53,196 bases of DNA from Clostridia bacterium (GCA_009929415.1 SAAM01000001.1:1-53196); one strand, 5' to 3'. Counted from the stretch's first letter, positions 17,794 through 25,528 are shown. Numbers and translations: made by a program. Notes: a model not told the origin generated them from the letters alone.

Positions 17794-17807
17794 GTAACCT
17801 TGGTTAC
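17794..17807 (-). promoter_or_regulatory. Crp/Fnr-type palindrome upstream of the split permease
   Basis: GTAACCTTGGTTAC is a perfect palindrome with the same GTAAC-N4-GTTAC core as the hcp-2 site. Candidate -10 elements (TAATAT at 17766-17771, giving -41.5, or TATAAA at 17761-17766, giving -46.5) follow on the minus strand. The two genes therefore probably share a regulator with hcp-2. Confidence 0.62.
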
Positions 17808-17817
17808 ATTTCCAATA

Positions 17818-17849
17818 AAAAAGACCGAAAAGCGATGAGCTTATCAGTC
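17818..17849 (-). terminator. Terminator of the hemerythrin gene
   Basis: On the minus strand GACTGA-AAGC pairs with GCTT-TCGGTC (one mismatch, one G-U), followed by six T residues, 14 nt after the hemerythrin stop codon. Confidence 0.75.
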
Positions 17850-17862
17850 CTGATAAATATTC

Positions 17863-18267
17863 TTATGAATTGCTTTTTACATGTGCTGCTACTTTTACGT
17901 CTTCTCTGGATATATGACTGAAGAACCATCCTGAAATAAGGTTGTTGATTCGTCCGACTAAAGCTACATTGGGTCCCTGAGTTTCTAAGTCAGAAACTAG
18001 ATTTTTGACTTCCTGAACAAAAAACTCATGAAGTTTTTTATGATTGTTATAGTCTGGATAATTGCTTTTCATCTGAAGCTTTTCTTCATCGCCGAAATGT
18101 TTCTTTGTGTAGTTCAATAGAAATCTTCCCGTCTTTACTATCTCTTCTCTACCTTTTCCCTCAGAGCATGCTTTCAGAAGTTCATTTGCTGCATCCACAA
18201 GCTCCTTATGTTGATTGTCAATTACTGTATTTCCCGTAGTTAAACTGTCTTTCCATTTAAATGCCAT
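17863..18267 (-). CDS. Bacteriohemerythrin
   Basis: A 134-aa non-heme diiron O2-binding protein. The ligand pattern is complete: His in DNQHKELVDAAN, HFGDEE, HKKLHEFF and the C-terminal FFSHISREDV (HxxxxD). It probably stores or scavenges O2, protecting the oxygen-labile enzymes nearby. The start ATG 18267 has GGAGG 5 nt upstream; the in-frame upstream extension lies inside the promoter. It has its own strong promoter (18309-18337) and terminator, so it is monocistronic. Confidence 0.95.
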   Translation of the reverse strand: MAFKWKDSLTTGNTVIDNQHKELVDAANELLKACSEGKGREEIVKTGRFLLNYTKKHFGDEEKLQMKSNYPDYNNHKKLHEFFVQEVKNLVSDLETQGPNVALVGRINNLISGWFFSHISREDVKVAAHVKSNS

Positions 18268-18308
18268 GACTACCTCCAAAATAAATAGCTTATTAATAAC
18301 TATTATCA

Positions 18309-18337
18309 ATAATACCACTAATACACGATATTATCAA
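18309..18337 (-). promoter_or_regulatory. Promoter of the hemerythrin gene
   Basis: Minus strand: TTGATA (18332-18337), 17-nt spacer, TATTAT (18309-18314) with an extended TG. Both hexamers match consensus at five of six bases. Confidence 0.75.
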
Positions 18338-18392
18338 CCTGCTAAAAATATTTTTCTGCTTCTTTTCTCAAAATAAATACCTTATCGAGCTT

Positions 18393-18851
18393 TCAGCTTA
18401 ATGCAACATAGATCTCAATAAAGATATCATCGACACTTACAACCGATCTGTAAACTTCATCATTGCTGAGTGCTATATCTACGTCCATACCCTCAATCAG
18501 TGCGGGAACCGAAATATCCACAGTCCTGCCCATACGTGAAAGTGTCGTAGCCGAATTTGCGGTAAGCATGTTTGCAAGCTCTGATATCGCGCTTTTTGTC
18601 ATTTCATCAAGCGTATCGACAGGCATTCCCATCATCATCTTTGAAGCCGTTTTCATAGAACTTGCCTTATCCATTATATAGACTATGTTCCCCCTGAGTT
18701 CTCCAACCACTCCTACTGTAAGCATTACGCCTGAAGCAGTTATTTTCTTGTTTACTGTTTCTATATCAGTGCTTGTGATATTTTCAAATCCGAGCTGAGG
18801 CATCACATCATATACTGTTTTTATAAAGGGACTTATGTTATTTAGATCCAT
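18393..18851 (-). CDS. cheX: CheX family phosphatase
   Basis: A 152-aa CheX-like protein, which dephosphorylates response regulators of the CheY type. The catalytic E-x-x-N pair is present in SAISELANMLTANSATTL. The domain fills the whole protein (LTVGVVGELRGNIVYIM, then the helix with ELAN, then DIALSNDEVYRSVVSVD). It overlaps the receiver-CheX gene by 10 nt, with GGAGG 7 nt before ATG, so the two are cotranscribed and translated together; it most likely acts on that receiver. No flagellar or chemoreceptor gene is in the window. Confidence 0.88.
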   Translation of the reverse strand: MDLNNISPFIKTVYDVMPQLGFENITSTDIETVNKKITASGVMLTVGVVGELRGNIVYIMDKASSMKTASKMMMGMPVDTLDEMTKSAISELANMLTANSATTLSRMGRTVDISVPALIEGMDVDIALSNDEVYRSVVSVDDIFIEIYVALS

Positions 18852-19708
18852 TTTGTGTCCTCCATTTTAAATCCCATGTTTATATAAAATTCTCCTATTT
18901 GAGAATCTATAACAAAAGATCGGTTATCGATCCCATCGAAATTTATGTTTATATCCTTTCCATGAAAGAGAGTAGGTGGAGAAACCCTTAGCCCGAAGGA
19001 TCTGTTTATGCTGTTCAGCATTGAACATGTGTTTCCTGCTATTATATTTGCCATCTCATTAAGAACAGATACTGTCTTTTCGGTTTCTATATACAGCTCG
19101 TCAGAAATTAAATTTACAATTTTATCTGCTGTTTCATCCGAAATATCTATAAGAAATCTGCCACTGTGTCTTCCTATTATTCCTACAGTAACCGAAAATC
19201 CTGCAGATTTTCTGCAGGTTTCTCCGAAGAACGACTTGTCCGAGAACTCAACCTTGCCTTCAACTGCTCTTTTTATATAGTTATAGGCCGATTCTCTTAC
19301 AGCTCCTTCATATGCTGAATTCAGCATATGAAGGAGCTCCTGACCCTCAAAAAGGTTTTCCAGGGCAGAATGAAGCTCACTCTTATCAACAGGCTTCTGT
19401 AAATATCCCTTTATTCCTGCAAGCCTTGCCTTTTTGACTATCTCATCATCCATCATGGAGCTCACGGCTATTATATTTGCATTTTTATTATGCTTGAGTA
19501 TGTTTTTAGAACACTCAATACCATCACCATCAGGAAGCGTCATGTCCATTGTTATAAGATCAGGCATTACTTCCGCCGATATCCTTACGGCCTCCTTTAT
19601 ATTCATAGCCGAGCCGACAACCTCATGACCTTCCGACTCAAGCAGATTCTTTAATACCGCAATGGAGAACGCAGAATCATCGACTATCATTATTTTTAAC
19701 TTCTTCAT
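18842..19708 (-). CDS. Response regulator: receiver domain fused to CheX-like phosphatase
   Basis: A 288-aa fusion. Residues 1-120 are a CheY-type receiver (MIVDDS acidic pair, phospho-Asp in LITMDMTLPDGDG, Ser/Thr in AVSSM, Lys in LQKPVD). A short linker leads to a CheX domain with an intact E-x-x-N in LNEMANIIAGN. It could be a self-limiting phospho-switch or a phosphate sink. The start ATG 19708 has AAAGGTGG 5 nt upstream; a 23-codon AT-rich extension is rejected. The linker is encoded by a perfect 38-bp palindrome (19301-19338). Confidence 0.88.
   Translation of the reverse strand: MKKLKIMIVDDSAFSIAVLKNLLESEGHEVVGSAMNIKEAVRISAEVMPDLITMDMTLPDGDGIECSKNILKHNKNANIIAVSSMMDDEIVKKARLAGIKGYLQKPVDKSELHSALENLFEGQELLHMLNSAYEGAVRESAYNYIKRAVEGKVEFSDKSFFGETCRKSAGFSVTVGIIGRHSGRFLIDISDETADKIVNLISDELYIETEKTVSVLNEMANIIAGNTCSMLNSINRSFGLRVSPPTLFHGKDININFDGIDNRSFVIDSQIGEFYINMGFKMEDTKWI
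19301..19338. repeat. Perfect 38-bp palindrome inside the receiver-CheX gene
   Basis: Two 19-bp arms meet with no spacer at 19319/19320, centred on GAATTC, and every base pairs. It encodes ELLHMLNSAYEGA at the junction between the receiver and CheX domains. It can form a cruciform in DNA or a long hairpin in mRNA. Confidence 0.95.
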
Positions 19709-19773
19709 GCTTACCACCTTTATATTTATTATTTTATACATATATATTAACCAATATTGATACCGGATGTAAA

Positions 19774-20571
19774 TCAATTTTTATTAAATTTCACCCTTAC
19801 ATATATTATGCTGCTTACAATCAGCAAAATGCATATGATTACCATATTTTCTATAAGCGGGTATCTTCCACTTAATCCCTGAGATGAAGCATGCCTTGCA
19901 TATATTCCATAATATGCCCATATAAGAGTAAACCCGTACTCAATGTTTTTGTATTTCAATAAGGTAAGCAATCCTATTACCGTACCAATTAGAATAACAA
20001 ATACCGTCCATATATCATCGCGTATTCCAAAGCCTCCCCATCCTTCACTTACAAGAAGTACCGTGAAATTGGCGATTGTCGCCACAGTTATCCATCCCAG
20101 ATATATACTGAACGGAATTCTTATGAAAAATATCTGCTTTTTGTTTAGATTACGCTTGCTTATCTCTTTGTTTATATACAGAAGAGATACAAGTATTATT
20201 ACCATGAAAATCATAGAAAGAGCAATAAAATTGTAATGCCACGATATTATCCATGCCGCGTTTGCAACTGACGATATTGTAAATGGTATCGCCAGCTTCT
20301 TAACCAGCCTTATGTTTACCTTGTCGGATATTCTCTTAAACAATCCATACTCGTAAAAAATATGAAGTGCAAGCAGGAAATATATCAATCCCCATATTGA
20401 AAATGTAAACCCTGCAGGCGTAAAAAGATTTTCATATGAGTCTGATATCTCTGATGTCCTCACTCCATTAATCGGTATAAGATTTGCAGAAATATTTGTC
20501 ACAATCATCAATGCATAGCTTAATGAAGTAATAATCTTTATCATTCCATATTCCATTTTATGATTGTGCAT
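19774..20571 (-). CDS. TspO/MBR-like tryptophan-rich membrane protein (large form)
   Basis: A protein of about 265 aa with eight or more hydrophobic segments. The stretch FTPAGFTFSIWGLIYFLL and later WGGFGIRDDIWTVFVIL are typical of the long TspO-related 'tryptophan-rich sensory protein' group in Firmicutes, which is larger than the 160-aa five-helix TspO. TspO binds porphyrins; the function of the long form is not known. ATG 20571 has AAGGGGG 7-8 nt upstream; ATG 20577 is too close to it. It lies 12 nt before nothing else in the operon except the receiver gene 65 nt downstream. Confidence 0.72.
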   Translation of the reverse strand: MHNHKMEYGMIKIITSLSYALMIVTNISANLIPINGVRTSEISDSYENLFTPAGFTFSIWGLIYFLLALHIFYEYGLFKRISDKVNIRLVKKLAIPFTISSVANAAWIISWHYNFIALSMIFMVIILVSLLYINKEISKRNLNKKQIFFIRIPFSIYLGWITVATIANFTVLLVSEGWGGFGIRDDIWTVFVILIGTVIGLLTLLKYKNIEYGFTLIWAYYGIYARHASSQGLSGRYPLIENMVIICILLIVSSIIYVRVKFNKN

Positions 20572-20583
20572 CTTCATTCCCCC

Positions 20584-21030
20584 TTATTTCTTGCAGTACA
20601 GCATTTCAATGTGCGGTATCAAATCCTCCAGATATTCTTCAGATTCTATCTTAAATCCCAGATTTTTATAGAAATCAGTAAGATATGACTGAGCTGAAAT
20701 TCTTATTTTTCTTTCATTCATGCTATGCTCTATAAAGTCAATCGCGCTTTTCATAAGATTTCCCGCAAGTCCATTCCCTCTGTATTGCGAATCAACCATT
20801 ACCCTTCCTATTGAAACCTCATCATATGATATCCCTCTGTCCAGTATGCGAAGATAGCCTACCACTCGATCATCATCAAGCATGAATAAATGGTGCGCAT
20901 GATAATCCTTTCCATCGACATCCTGATAGAGGCAGCTCTGTTCAATAATAAACACCTGCGCTCTGGCTCTGAGGATCTCATACAGCTCTTTTGCGGTCAA
21001 TTCCCTGAATCTCTTTATTATAATTTCCAT
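20584..21030 (-). CDS. GNAT family N-acetyltransferase, ElaA-like
   Basis: A 148-aa acetyltransferase. The N-terminal RARAQVFIIEQSCLYQDVDGKD is the ElaA hallmark (R-x-VFV-EQ-C-Y-D-D), followed by AHHLFMLDDDRVVGYLRI and the acetyl-CoA loop RVMVDSQYRGNGLAGNL. The acceptor is unknown. ATG 21030 has ACAGGAGG immediately upstream; the in-frame ATG at 21051 precedes that site. It is 12 nt upstream of the TspO-like gene and probably cotranscribed. Confidence 0.88.
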   Translation of the reverse strand: MEIIIKRFRELTAKELYEILRARAQVFIIEQSCLYQDVDGKDYHAHHLFMLDDDRVVGYLRILDRGISYDEVSIGRVMVDSQYRGNGLAGNLMKSAIDFIEHSMNERKIRISAQSYLTDFYKNLGFKIESEEYLEDLIPHIEMLYCKK

Positions 21031-21203
21031 AGCTCCTCCTGTAACATACAAAACTGCTGAATATATGTATTATCTTGCTTATATTTTAATACCCAGATAC
21101 TCAAATCATTATAGATACTTAAGCTAATAATTTACTCTTCCGTTTAGTGCAACACAAACAGGGTATATAAATTTTAAATTCTGTATACAAAAAGGAGGCT
21201 CTT

Positions 21204-21968
21204 ATGAAACTTAAAGGTAAAGTCGCTGTAGTAACAGGTGCCAGTTCAGGTATGGGAAGAGAGATAGCATATGTCTTTGCAAAAGAAGGCGCAGTAGTGT
21301 ATGCTGCAGCAAGAAGACTTGAGAAGCTCGAAGAACTTGCTGAGAAAACAAAAGACTTTGAGGGAAAGATAATTCCGGTAAGCAGCAATCTGATAAATCA
21401 GGAAGACGCAGAAAAGCTTATTGAGTATGCATATTCAGATTCAGGAAAGCTTGACATATTAGTTAATAATGCAGGTATTATGGATGATTTCAGCGGAGTT
21501 GGCGATGTAAATGATGAAATGATGAACAAAGTATTTGATCTCAATGTATTCGCTCCTTTCTACACAAGCAGAAAAGCTGTAAACATATTCCTTAAGGAAG
21601 GAAAAGGAGTAATTGTCAACATAGCTTCAATAGGAGGTCTGTACGGAGCAAGAGCCGGTGCAGTATATACTGCTTCAAAGCATGCGCTTGTTGGCCTTAC
21701 AAAAAACACAGGATATATGTATGCAAAGAAAAACATAAGATGCAATGCAATCTGTCCGGGAGCTATCGAAACCGATATCGGCTCCGGAGAATACATGAAG
21801 CATGTAAATCAGGATGGCATGAACACTATAATGGCAAACATTGGTGGAAATCCAAGGAGTGGCAGCCCTTCTGAAATAGCTGAGATCGCGGTTTTCCTTG
21901 CATCTGATGAATCAAGCCTTATAAATGGTCAGTGTCTTGCTGCCGATGCAGGATGGACTGCATTTTAA
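21204..21968 (+). CDS. Short-chain dehydrogenase/reductase (SDR)
   Basis: A 254-aa classical SDR oxidoreductase. NAD(P)-binding TGASSGMGREIA is at about 12-23, NNAG follows, the catalytic Ser is in NIASIGGLYGA, and Y-x-x-x-K is in YTASKHALVG; the C-terminal PGAIETDIG and INGQCLAADAGWTAF are standard. The arginines after the first strand (AAARRLEK) favour NADP(H). The substrate is unknown. It is one of only three plus-strand genes, monocistronic, with AAAGGAGG 6 nt before ATG. Confidence 0.92.
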   Translation: MKLKGKVAVVTGASSGMGREIAYVFAKEGAVVYAAARRLEKLEELAEKTKDFEGKIIPVSSNLINQEDAEKLIEYAYSDSGKLDILVNNAGIMDDFSGVGDVNDEMMNKVFDLNVFAPFYTSRKAVNIFLKEGKGVIVNIASIGGLYGARAGAVYTASKHALVGLTKNTGYMYAKKNIRCNAICPGAIETDIGSGEYMKHVNQDGMNTIMANIGGNPRSGSPSEIAEIAVFLASDESSLINGQCLAADAGWTAF

Positions 21969-21982
21969 AAAACTCGCATTCT

Positions 21983-22017
21983 AAAAAAACCTGCTGATTT
22001 TCAAATCAGCAGGTTTT
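21983..22017. terminator. Bidirectional terminator, SDR / rhodanese
   Basis: Stem AAAACCTGCTGATTT / AAATCAGCAGGTTTT with a 2-nt loop; seven T residues follow on the minus strand and four on plus. Confidence 0.88.
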
Positions 22018-22030
22018 AAAACTATATTGC

Positions 22031-22489
22031 TTATTTTTCCAGAAGATCTTCATATGGCCATTTGCTCTGTCCATTTTCAAGAATAAAAAGTCTCTCCGGA
22101 GCTATTCCTTTTGTCTCAAGGTATTCAATAGTTCTGGTTGCGCCACCAGCCCCACCAGGACATATAACTATTATAGGTTGGTCTCCCTGAAGGTCATCAA
22201 TTACAACATCAAGTTTAGCTTTTTCTTCATCCGTCTTAACAGGATAAGCATGTGTCGGTATTGCACCTTTTATGTGATGAGCTTCCCACTCTTCCTCTAC
22301 CTGGATATCAAGAAGTATCACATCTTCAGCATTTTCAATTGCATCCTTTGTCTGCTCTGCAGTATAGTAATTAAATGTTCTTTCCGCAGATGAATCTGTA
22401 GCCTGAGATTCTCCTGAATTTGATGAGCATCCTGTGAATACAAGAATTAAAGAAACTGCAAGCGCTGAAATTAATGTCAATTTTTTCAT
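22031..22489 (-). CDS. Rhodanese-domain lipoprotein
   Basis: A 152-aa lipoprotein: signal peptide with FTGC lipobox (Cys21), Ser-rich linker, then a rhodanese domain (DVILLDIQVEEEWEAHHIKGAI; HIKGAI is the usual second motif). The candidate catalytic Cys110 begins a glycine-rich loop CPGGAGGATRT that is longer than the six-residue CRxGxR loop of sulfurtransferases. It would act outside the membrane on sulfur or redox chemistry. It is monocistronic. Confidence 0.85.
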   Translation of the reverse strand: MKKLTLISALAVSLILVFTGCSSNSGESQATDSSAERTFNYYTAEQTKDAIENAEDVILLDIQVEEEWEAHHIKGAIPTHAYPVKTDEEKAKLDVVIDDLQGDQPIIVICPGGAGGATRTIEYLETKGIAPERLFILENGQSKWPYEDLLEK

Positions 22490-22638
22490 TTAAAACTCTC
22501 CTTTTTTTTGTAATTCTAATTTTGATACTTTGAACAGTATAAGCCAAAACAGCTTATGAGTCAATAAAAGAGAGTATTTTTTCAATGAATCATTTAAAGA
22601 TTTTATCAATCGATATTATAAGAAATTTCTATACATCA

Positions 22639-23181
22639 TCACTTATCATCACTTGACTTCCATTCGTCAAGTGATTTCATGACTGCCTCATAGGTCTGAT
22701 TTGATATCTCTGGCAATTTCCCTCCCATCAGCTCTTTTGCTGCTTCAAATCCTTCTCTTATGGCATCTTTAAGAATTTCCAGCTTTGATATATCTCCTCC
22801 GCTGATCTTTTTTGCAAAGTCTACAATTCTCTCACTTGTCTTTTTTACTCCCCAGAAGCCTTCATCGGATATCTCAGACTGAGCCTTAAGCGATGTCGCT
22901 TTGTCTACCCTTATATTTTCTGATTTTTCATTATAAATCTCGCCATCCATGAACTTGAGCGTCGCTGAATTGAACTTGAATCCCTGCTTTTCAACCAGAT
23001 CCTTTACCATATTTCTTATGCTAAGCTTCTGTTCTTCAAGACTCATCTTAAGTGAGTCAATATCGATCTTGTCCTGCTCTGTTCTGTCTCTTGCTTTAAT
23101 GTCAGCATTCTTTACCTTAACATATTCAGGGCGTTCTGTTCTTCTCACTGATCCTGTATTATTTATATTCATTACTGACAT
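22639..23181 (-). CDS. Hypothetical soluble protein
   Basis: A 180-aa hydrophilic protein with no signal peptide or membrane segment. Residues 1-55 are charged and probably disordered or coiled; the middle has FKFNSATLKFMDGEIY, and the C-terminal 60 residues are helical (GGDISKLEILKDAIREGFEAAKELMGGKLPEISNQTY). I do not recognise the family. The start ATG 23181 has GGAGGAG upstream. The last 30 nt of the gene form a 10-bp hairpin (22648-22675) with no T-run. Confidence 0.7.
   Translation of the reverse strand: MSVMNINNTGSVRRTERPEYVKVKNADIKARDRTEQDKIDIDSLKMSLEEQKLSIRNMVKDLVEKQGFKFNSATLKFMDGEIYNEKSENIRVDKATSLKAQSEISDEGFWGVKKTSERIVDFAKKISGGDISKLEILKDAIREGFEAAKELMGGKLPEISNQTYEAVMKSLDEWKSSDDK
22648..22675 (-). 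repeat. Hairpin within the 3' end of the hypothetical gene
   Basis: ATCACTTGAC and GTCAAGTGAT are perfect 10-bp arms with an 8-nt loop, ending 9 nt before the stop codon. No T-run follows, so it may protect the mRNA 3' end or be a coincidence of codons. Confidence 0.6.
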
Positions 23182-23272
23182 AGCCTCTCCTCCTTCAAAA
23201 ATATAAATGCTTCAAAATTTAATTACATCATATTTACCCATAAATACGTAATATTACTTGAATATGTATTAA

Positions 23273-23301
23273 AAAGAGCTGAAAACCTTGGTTTTCAGCT
23301 C
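23273..23301 (-). terminator. Terminator of the TIGR00300 gene pair
   Basis: GAGCTGAAAACC / GGTTTTCAGCTC, 12-bp perfect stem, 2-nt loop, five T residues on the minus strand, 10 nt after the stop codon. Confidence 0.9.
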
Positions 23302-23311
23302 TGAGATACTT

Positions 23312-24406
23312 CTAATTAGCAAGCGCTCTTCCTATATGTTTTATAAAATCCTGAGTATTGGTGACTACAGACGTCGCAGTCAGAGTTCCTCTGTCCGCAA
23401 GCTTGTTTACTGCGAACTCCTGGATGTCAACAGTATACATATATACCGGTCTTACGATTCCATCAAACTCATTGTACGAAGGAGTCATATTACCAGTTGC
23501 AATCGTGAACAGCGCAGTTGAAACCATTATTATCGTAGATGTCTTCTTTGCATGTACTCTCATTGCATCCTGTGCCTGTCTTACATCATTGTATGTGCCA
23601 GGAAGAGTAAATCGATCTCTTATCGTACCCGAAAGAACAAATGGAACTCCGCATTCTACACAGGCTTTTATTATCCCGTCCTTAGCTTTTCCTGTCTTTA
23701 TGAATTCTTCAATCGAACCAGCTTCTCTTACCATATTTATGGTCTCATAATAATTACCCATCGTAGTCTGTTCTTTGACAAAAACTTCCTGACCCCATAC
23801 AGTGTCACATACTGCACACTCAAGGTCAAAGGCAGCCAGACTTGTTCCGCAAAGTATAGCATCCACATACCCGTCTCTTATGAGCTTTTCGAGCGCTGAT
23901 CTTGTTCCACGGTCAAGGCTTATTGCAGTTCCGAGTACCCATGTCACGTAGCCGTTGTTTTTCTTCTCGTTTCTCAGTATGTCATAAAGCCTGTCGTAGT
24001 CAACAGAAAATGCAGTCTCTCTGGATCTTCCGCATCTGAATGCAAATGTATCAGAGCATTTGAGGCTGGCATTGAATCCGTGTGCATACATGAATATGCC
24101 TTCGCTTCCGTCTTCTTTTCTGCCCACTGCAACTTTGTCGCCTTTTTTAAGATTTCTGAGCTCTACTACCCTGAGGCTTTCATTTCCTGGCTCATCATTT
24201 ACAACGCACGCTGAGTCCATTCTGCTTTTTGTTGCAAGAATCCATTTTCCGTTAACTTTAAAGTATTCAGGAAAAACTGAAAGGGCATGGTAGTTCTCTG
24301 GCGAAACTCCTTCTTTTTCTACTTCGACTAATTTTACATCTGGTGCATTTATAAAAAAATCTGTATTAAAATCTGGTGCTTTATATTTTGGCATTTCAAA
24401 TTTCAT
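23312..24406 (-). CDS. TIGR00300 (LOR/SDH, archaeal ornithine cyclodeaminase) family protein, divergent paralogue B
   Basis: A 364-aa protein of the family whose archaeal members (MJ1480 type) and cyanobacterial ArgZ/AgrE domain act as NAD-dependent ornithine cyclodeaminases. It aligns along its length but has replaced several family-invariant motifs: GNALATHD is GTSLAAFD (187-194), the GGHRHH region is GNYYET (217-222), SIRDDGPLP is TIRDRFTLP (261-269) and TMLHS is ALFTI (298-302). It keeps the C-terminal NKLADRGT (334-341) and GNMTPS. It lacks about 50 residues of the archaeal N-terminal domain. It is second in the pair, 45 nt after paralogue A. A catalytic role is doubtful; it may be a partner subunit. 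Confidence 0.8.
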   Translation of the reverse strand: MKFEMPKYKAPDFNTDFFINAPDVKLVEVEKEGVSPENYHALSVFPEYFKVNGKWILATKSRMDSACVVNDEPGNESLRVVELRNLKKGDKVAVGRKEDGSEGIFMYAHGFNASLKCSDTFAFRCGRSRETAFSVDYDRLYDILRNEKKNNGYVTWVLGTAISLDRGTRSALEKLIRDGYVDAILCGTSLAAFDLECAVCDTVWGQEVFVKEQTTMGNYYETINMVREAGSIEEFIKTGKAKDGIIKACVECGVPFVLSGTIRDRFTLPGTYNDVRQAQDAMRVHAKKTSTIIMVSTALFTIATGNMTPSYNEFDGIVRPVYMYTVDIQEFAVNKLADRGTLTATSVVTNTQDFIKHIGRALAN

Positions 24407-24451
24407 ATTTCTACTCCTGCTTTATATAAAAGTGGATTATCCGCTTTAAAT

Positions 24452-25528
24452 CTATTTAATAAGTCCTCTTTGAACATTAACAACAAAATCCTGAACATTC
24501 GTCACAATTGGTCTGACTGCTATATATTCTCTTGCCGCCATAACCTTGTTAACTACGTTTTCAGTTACATCTACACTGTACATGAAAACCGGTACTATGC
24601 TGCCATCCTCCCTGACACTGTAGCTGGAAGCAAGCTCTGCAGCAGACACAGAATGGAGCATTGTCGCCATCCCTATTATTAAAGTAGCCTTGTCGGTCTG
24701 CTCTTTCATTGCATTGAGACCATCTGGAATGTTTGTATACACCTCAGGCAAAGGTCCGTCATCTCTTATAGATCCTACAAGTACATATGGAATATCCAGC
24801 TTGTCGAGAGTCTTTATAAATCCGTCCTTTACATTTCCTTCTTTTATGAAATCTCTTATAGAGCCTGAACGCCTTACCTCATTGAGAAGATCAAGGTGAT
24901 TGTAATGTCCCATAGGCATTGACTCCTGAGTATATATATTCTGTCCAAGTGCAGTATCAAGATATCCAGCCTCTAAATCATGTGTTGCCATGGCATTTCC
25001 CGCAAGAAGTCCCTGAACATATCCATTTTCTGCAAGCTCGGAAAGCCCTATTCTTGTGTAGTAGTCAAATACTACTGAAGGTCCCAGAACCCATAGAATA
25101 TGCCCGCCGTTTTCCTTTTCATGGCGCATAAGTTCAATCAGATAATCATAGTCATTTGTGAATGAACTTTCGACAAATCTGCCCGGCTCTGATACGACAC
25201 TTTTATCAAACCCATCTTTATGAACATATATTCCATTTTCCACCGAAGCATCTTTTCCTAATACGACTTTATCGCCAACTACAAGATTGTTCAGCTCTTT
25301 AATTACTATTTCATCAGATTCCAGAACTGCTACGCAATTTTGTGAATTACGCTTTGGAATTATCCAGCAATTTTTATGATTGTAGTATGCCGGCATATGG
25401 CTTGTCAGATAAAAACCTGATGGAGCCACTCCGTTTTTTGTAACTTCTCCAAGTCTTATTTCTCTTGAATTTTTAAATATCTCAGAACTAAAATCTGGTG
25501 GTGTGAATTTTGGTAATACGAAAGACAT
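24452..25528 (-). CDS. TIGR00300 (LOR/SDH, archaeal ornithine cyclodeaminase) family protein, paralogue A
   Basis: A 358-aa paralogue that keeps the family's central motifs: VLGPSVVF (147-154), GNAMATHDLE (177-186), MGHYNHL (206-212), GSIRDDGPLPEV (252-263) and ATMLHSV (288-294). At the C terminus the conserved KLxDRGS motif has decayed to KVMAAREY (328-335). In the best-known members the reaction is ornithine to proline plus ammonia; in a Stickland fermenter that would supply proline as electron acceptor, but the substrate here is an inference. The start ATG 25528 has GAGGAGG 6 nt upstream. It is first in a two-gene operon with paralogue B. Confidence 0.82.
   Translation of the reverse strand: MSFVLPKFTPPDFSSEIFKNSREIRLGEVTKNGVAPSGFYLTSHMPAYYNHKNCWIIPKRNSQNCVAVLESDEIVIKELNNLVVGDKVVLGKDASVENGIYVHKDGFDKSVVSEPGRFVESSFTNDYDYLIELMRHEKENGGHILWVLGPSVVFDYYTRIGLSELAENGYVQGLLAGNAMATHDLEAGYLDTALGQNIYTQESMPMGHYNHLDLLNEVRRSGSIRDFIKEGNVKDGFIKTLDKLDIPYVLVGSIRDDGPLPEVYTNIPDGLNAMKEQTDKATLIIGMATMLHSVSAAELASSYSVREDGSIVPVFMYSVDVTENVVNKVMAAREYIAVRPIVTNVQDFVVNVQRGLIK

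Noticed and set aside
24411-24451. Hairpin-like AAGTGGATTATCCGCTT (24431-24447) between the TIGR00300 paralogues considered as a terminator.
   Set aside because: Short stem without a T-run; the genes are more simply read as one transcript.
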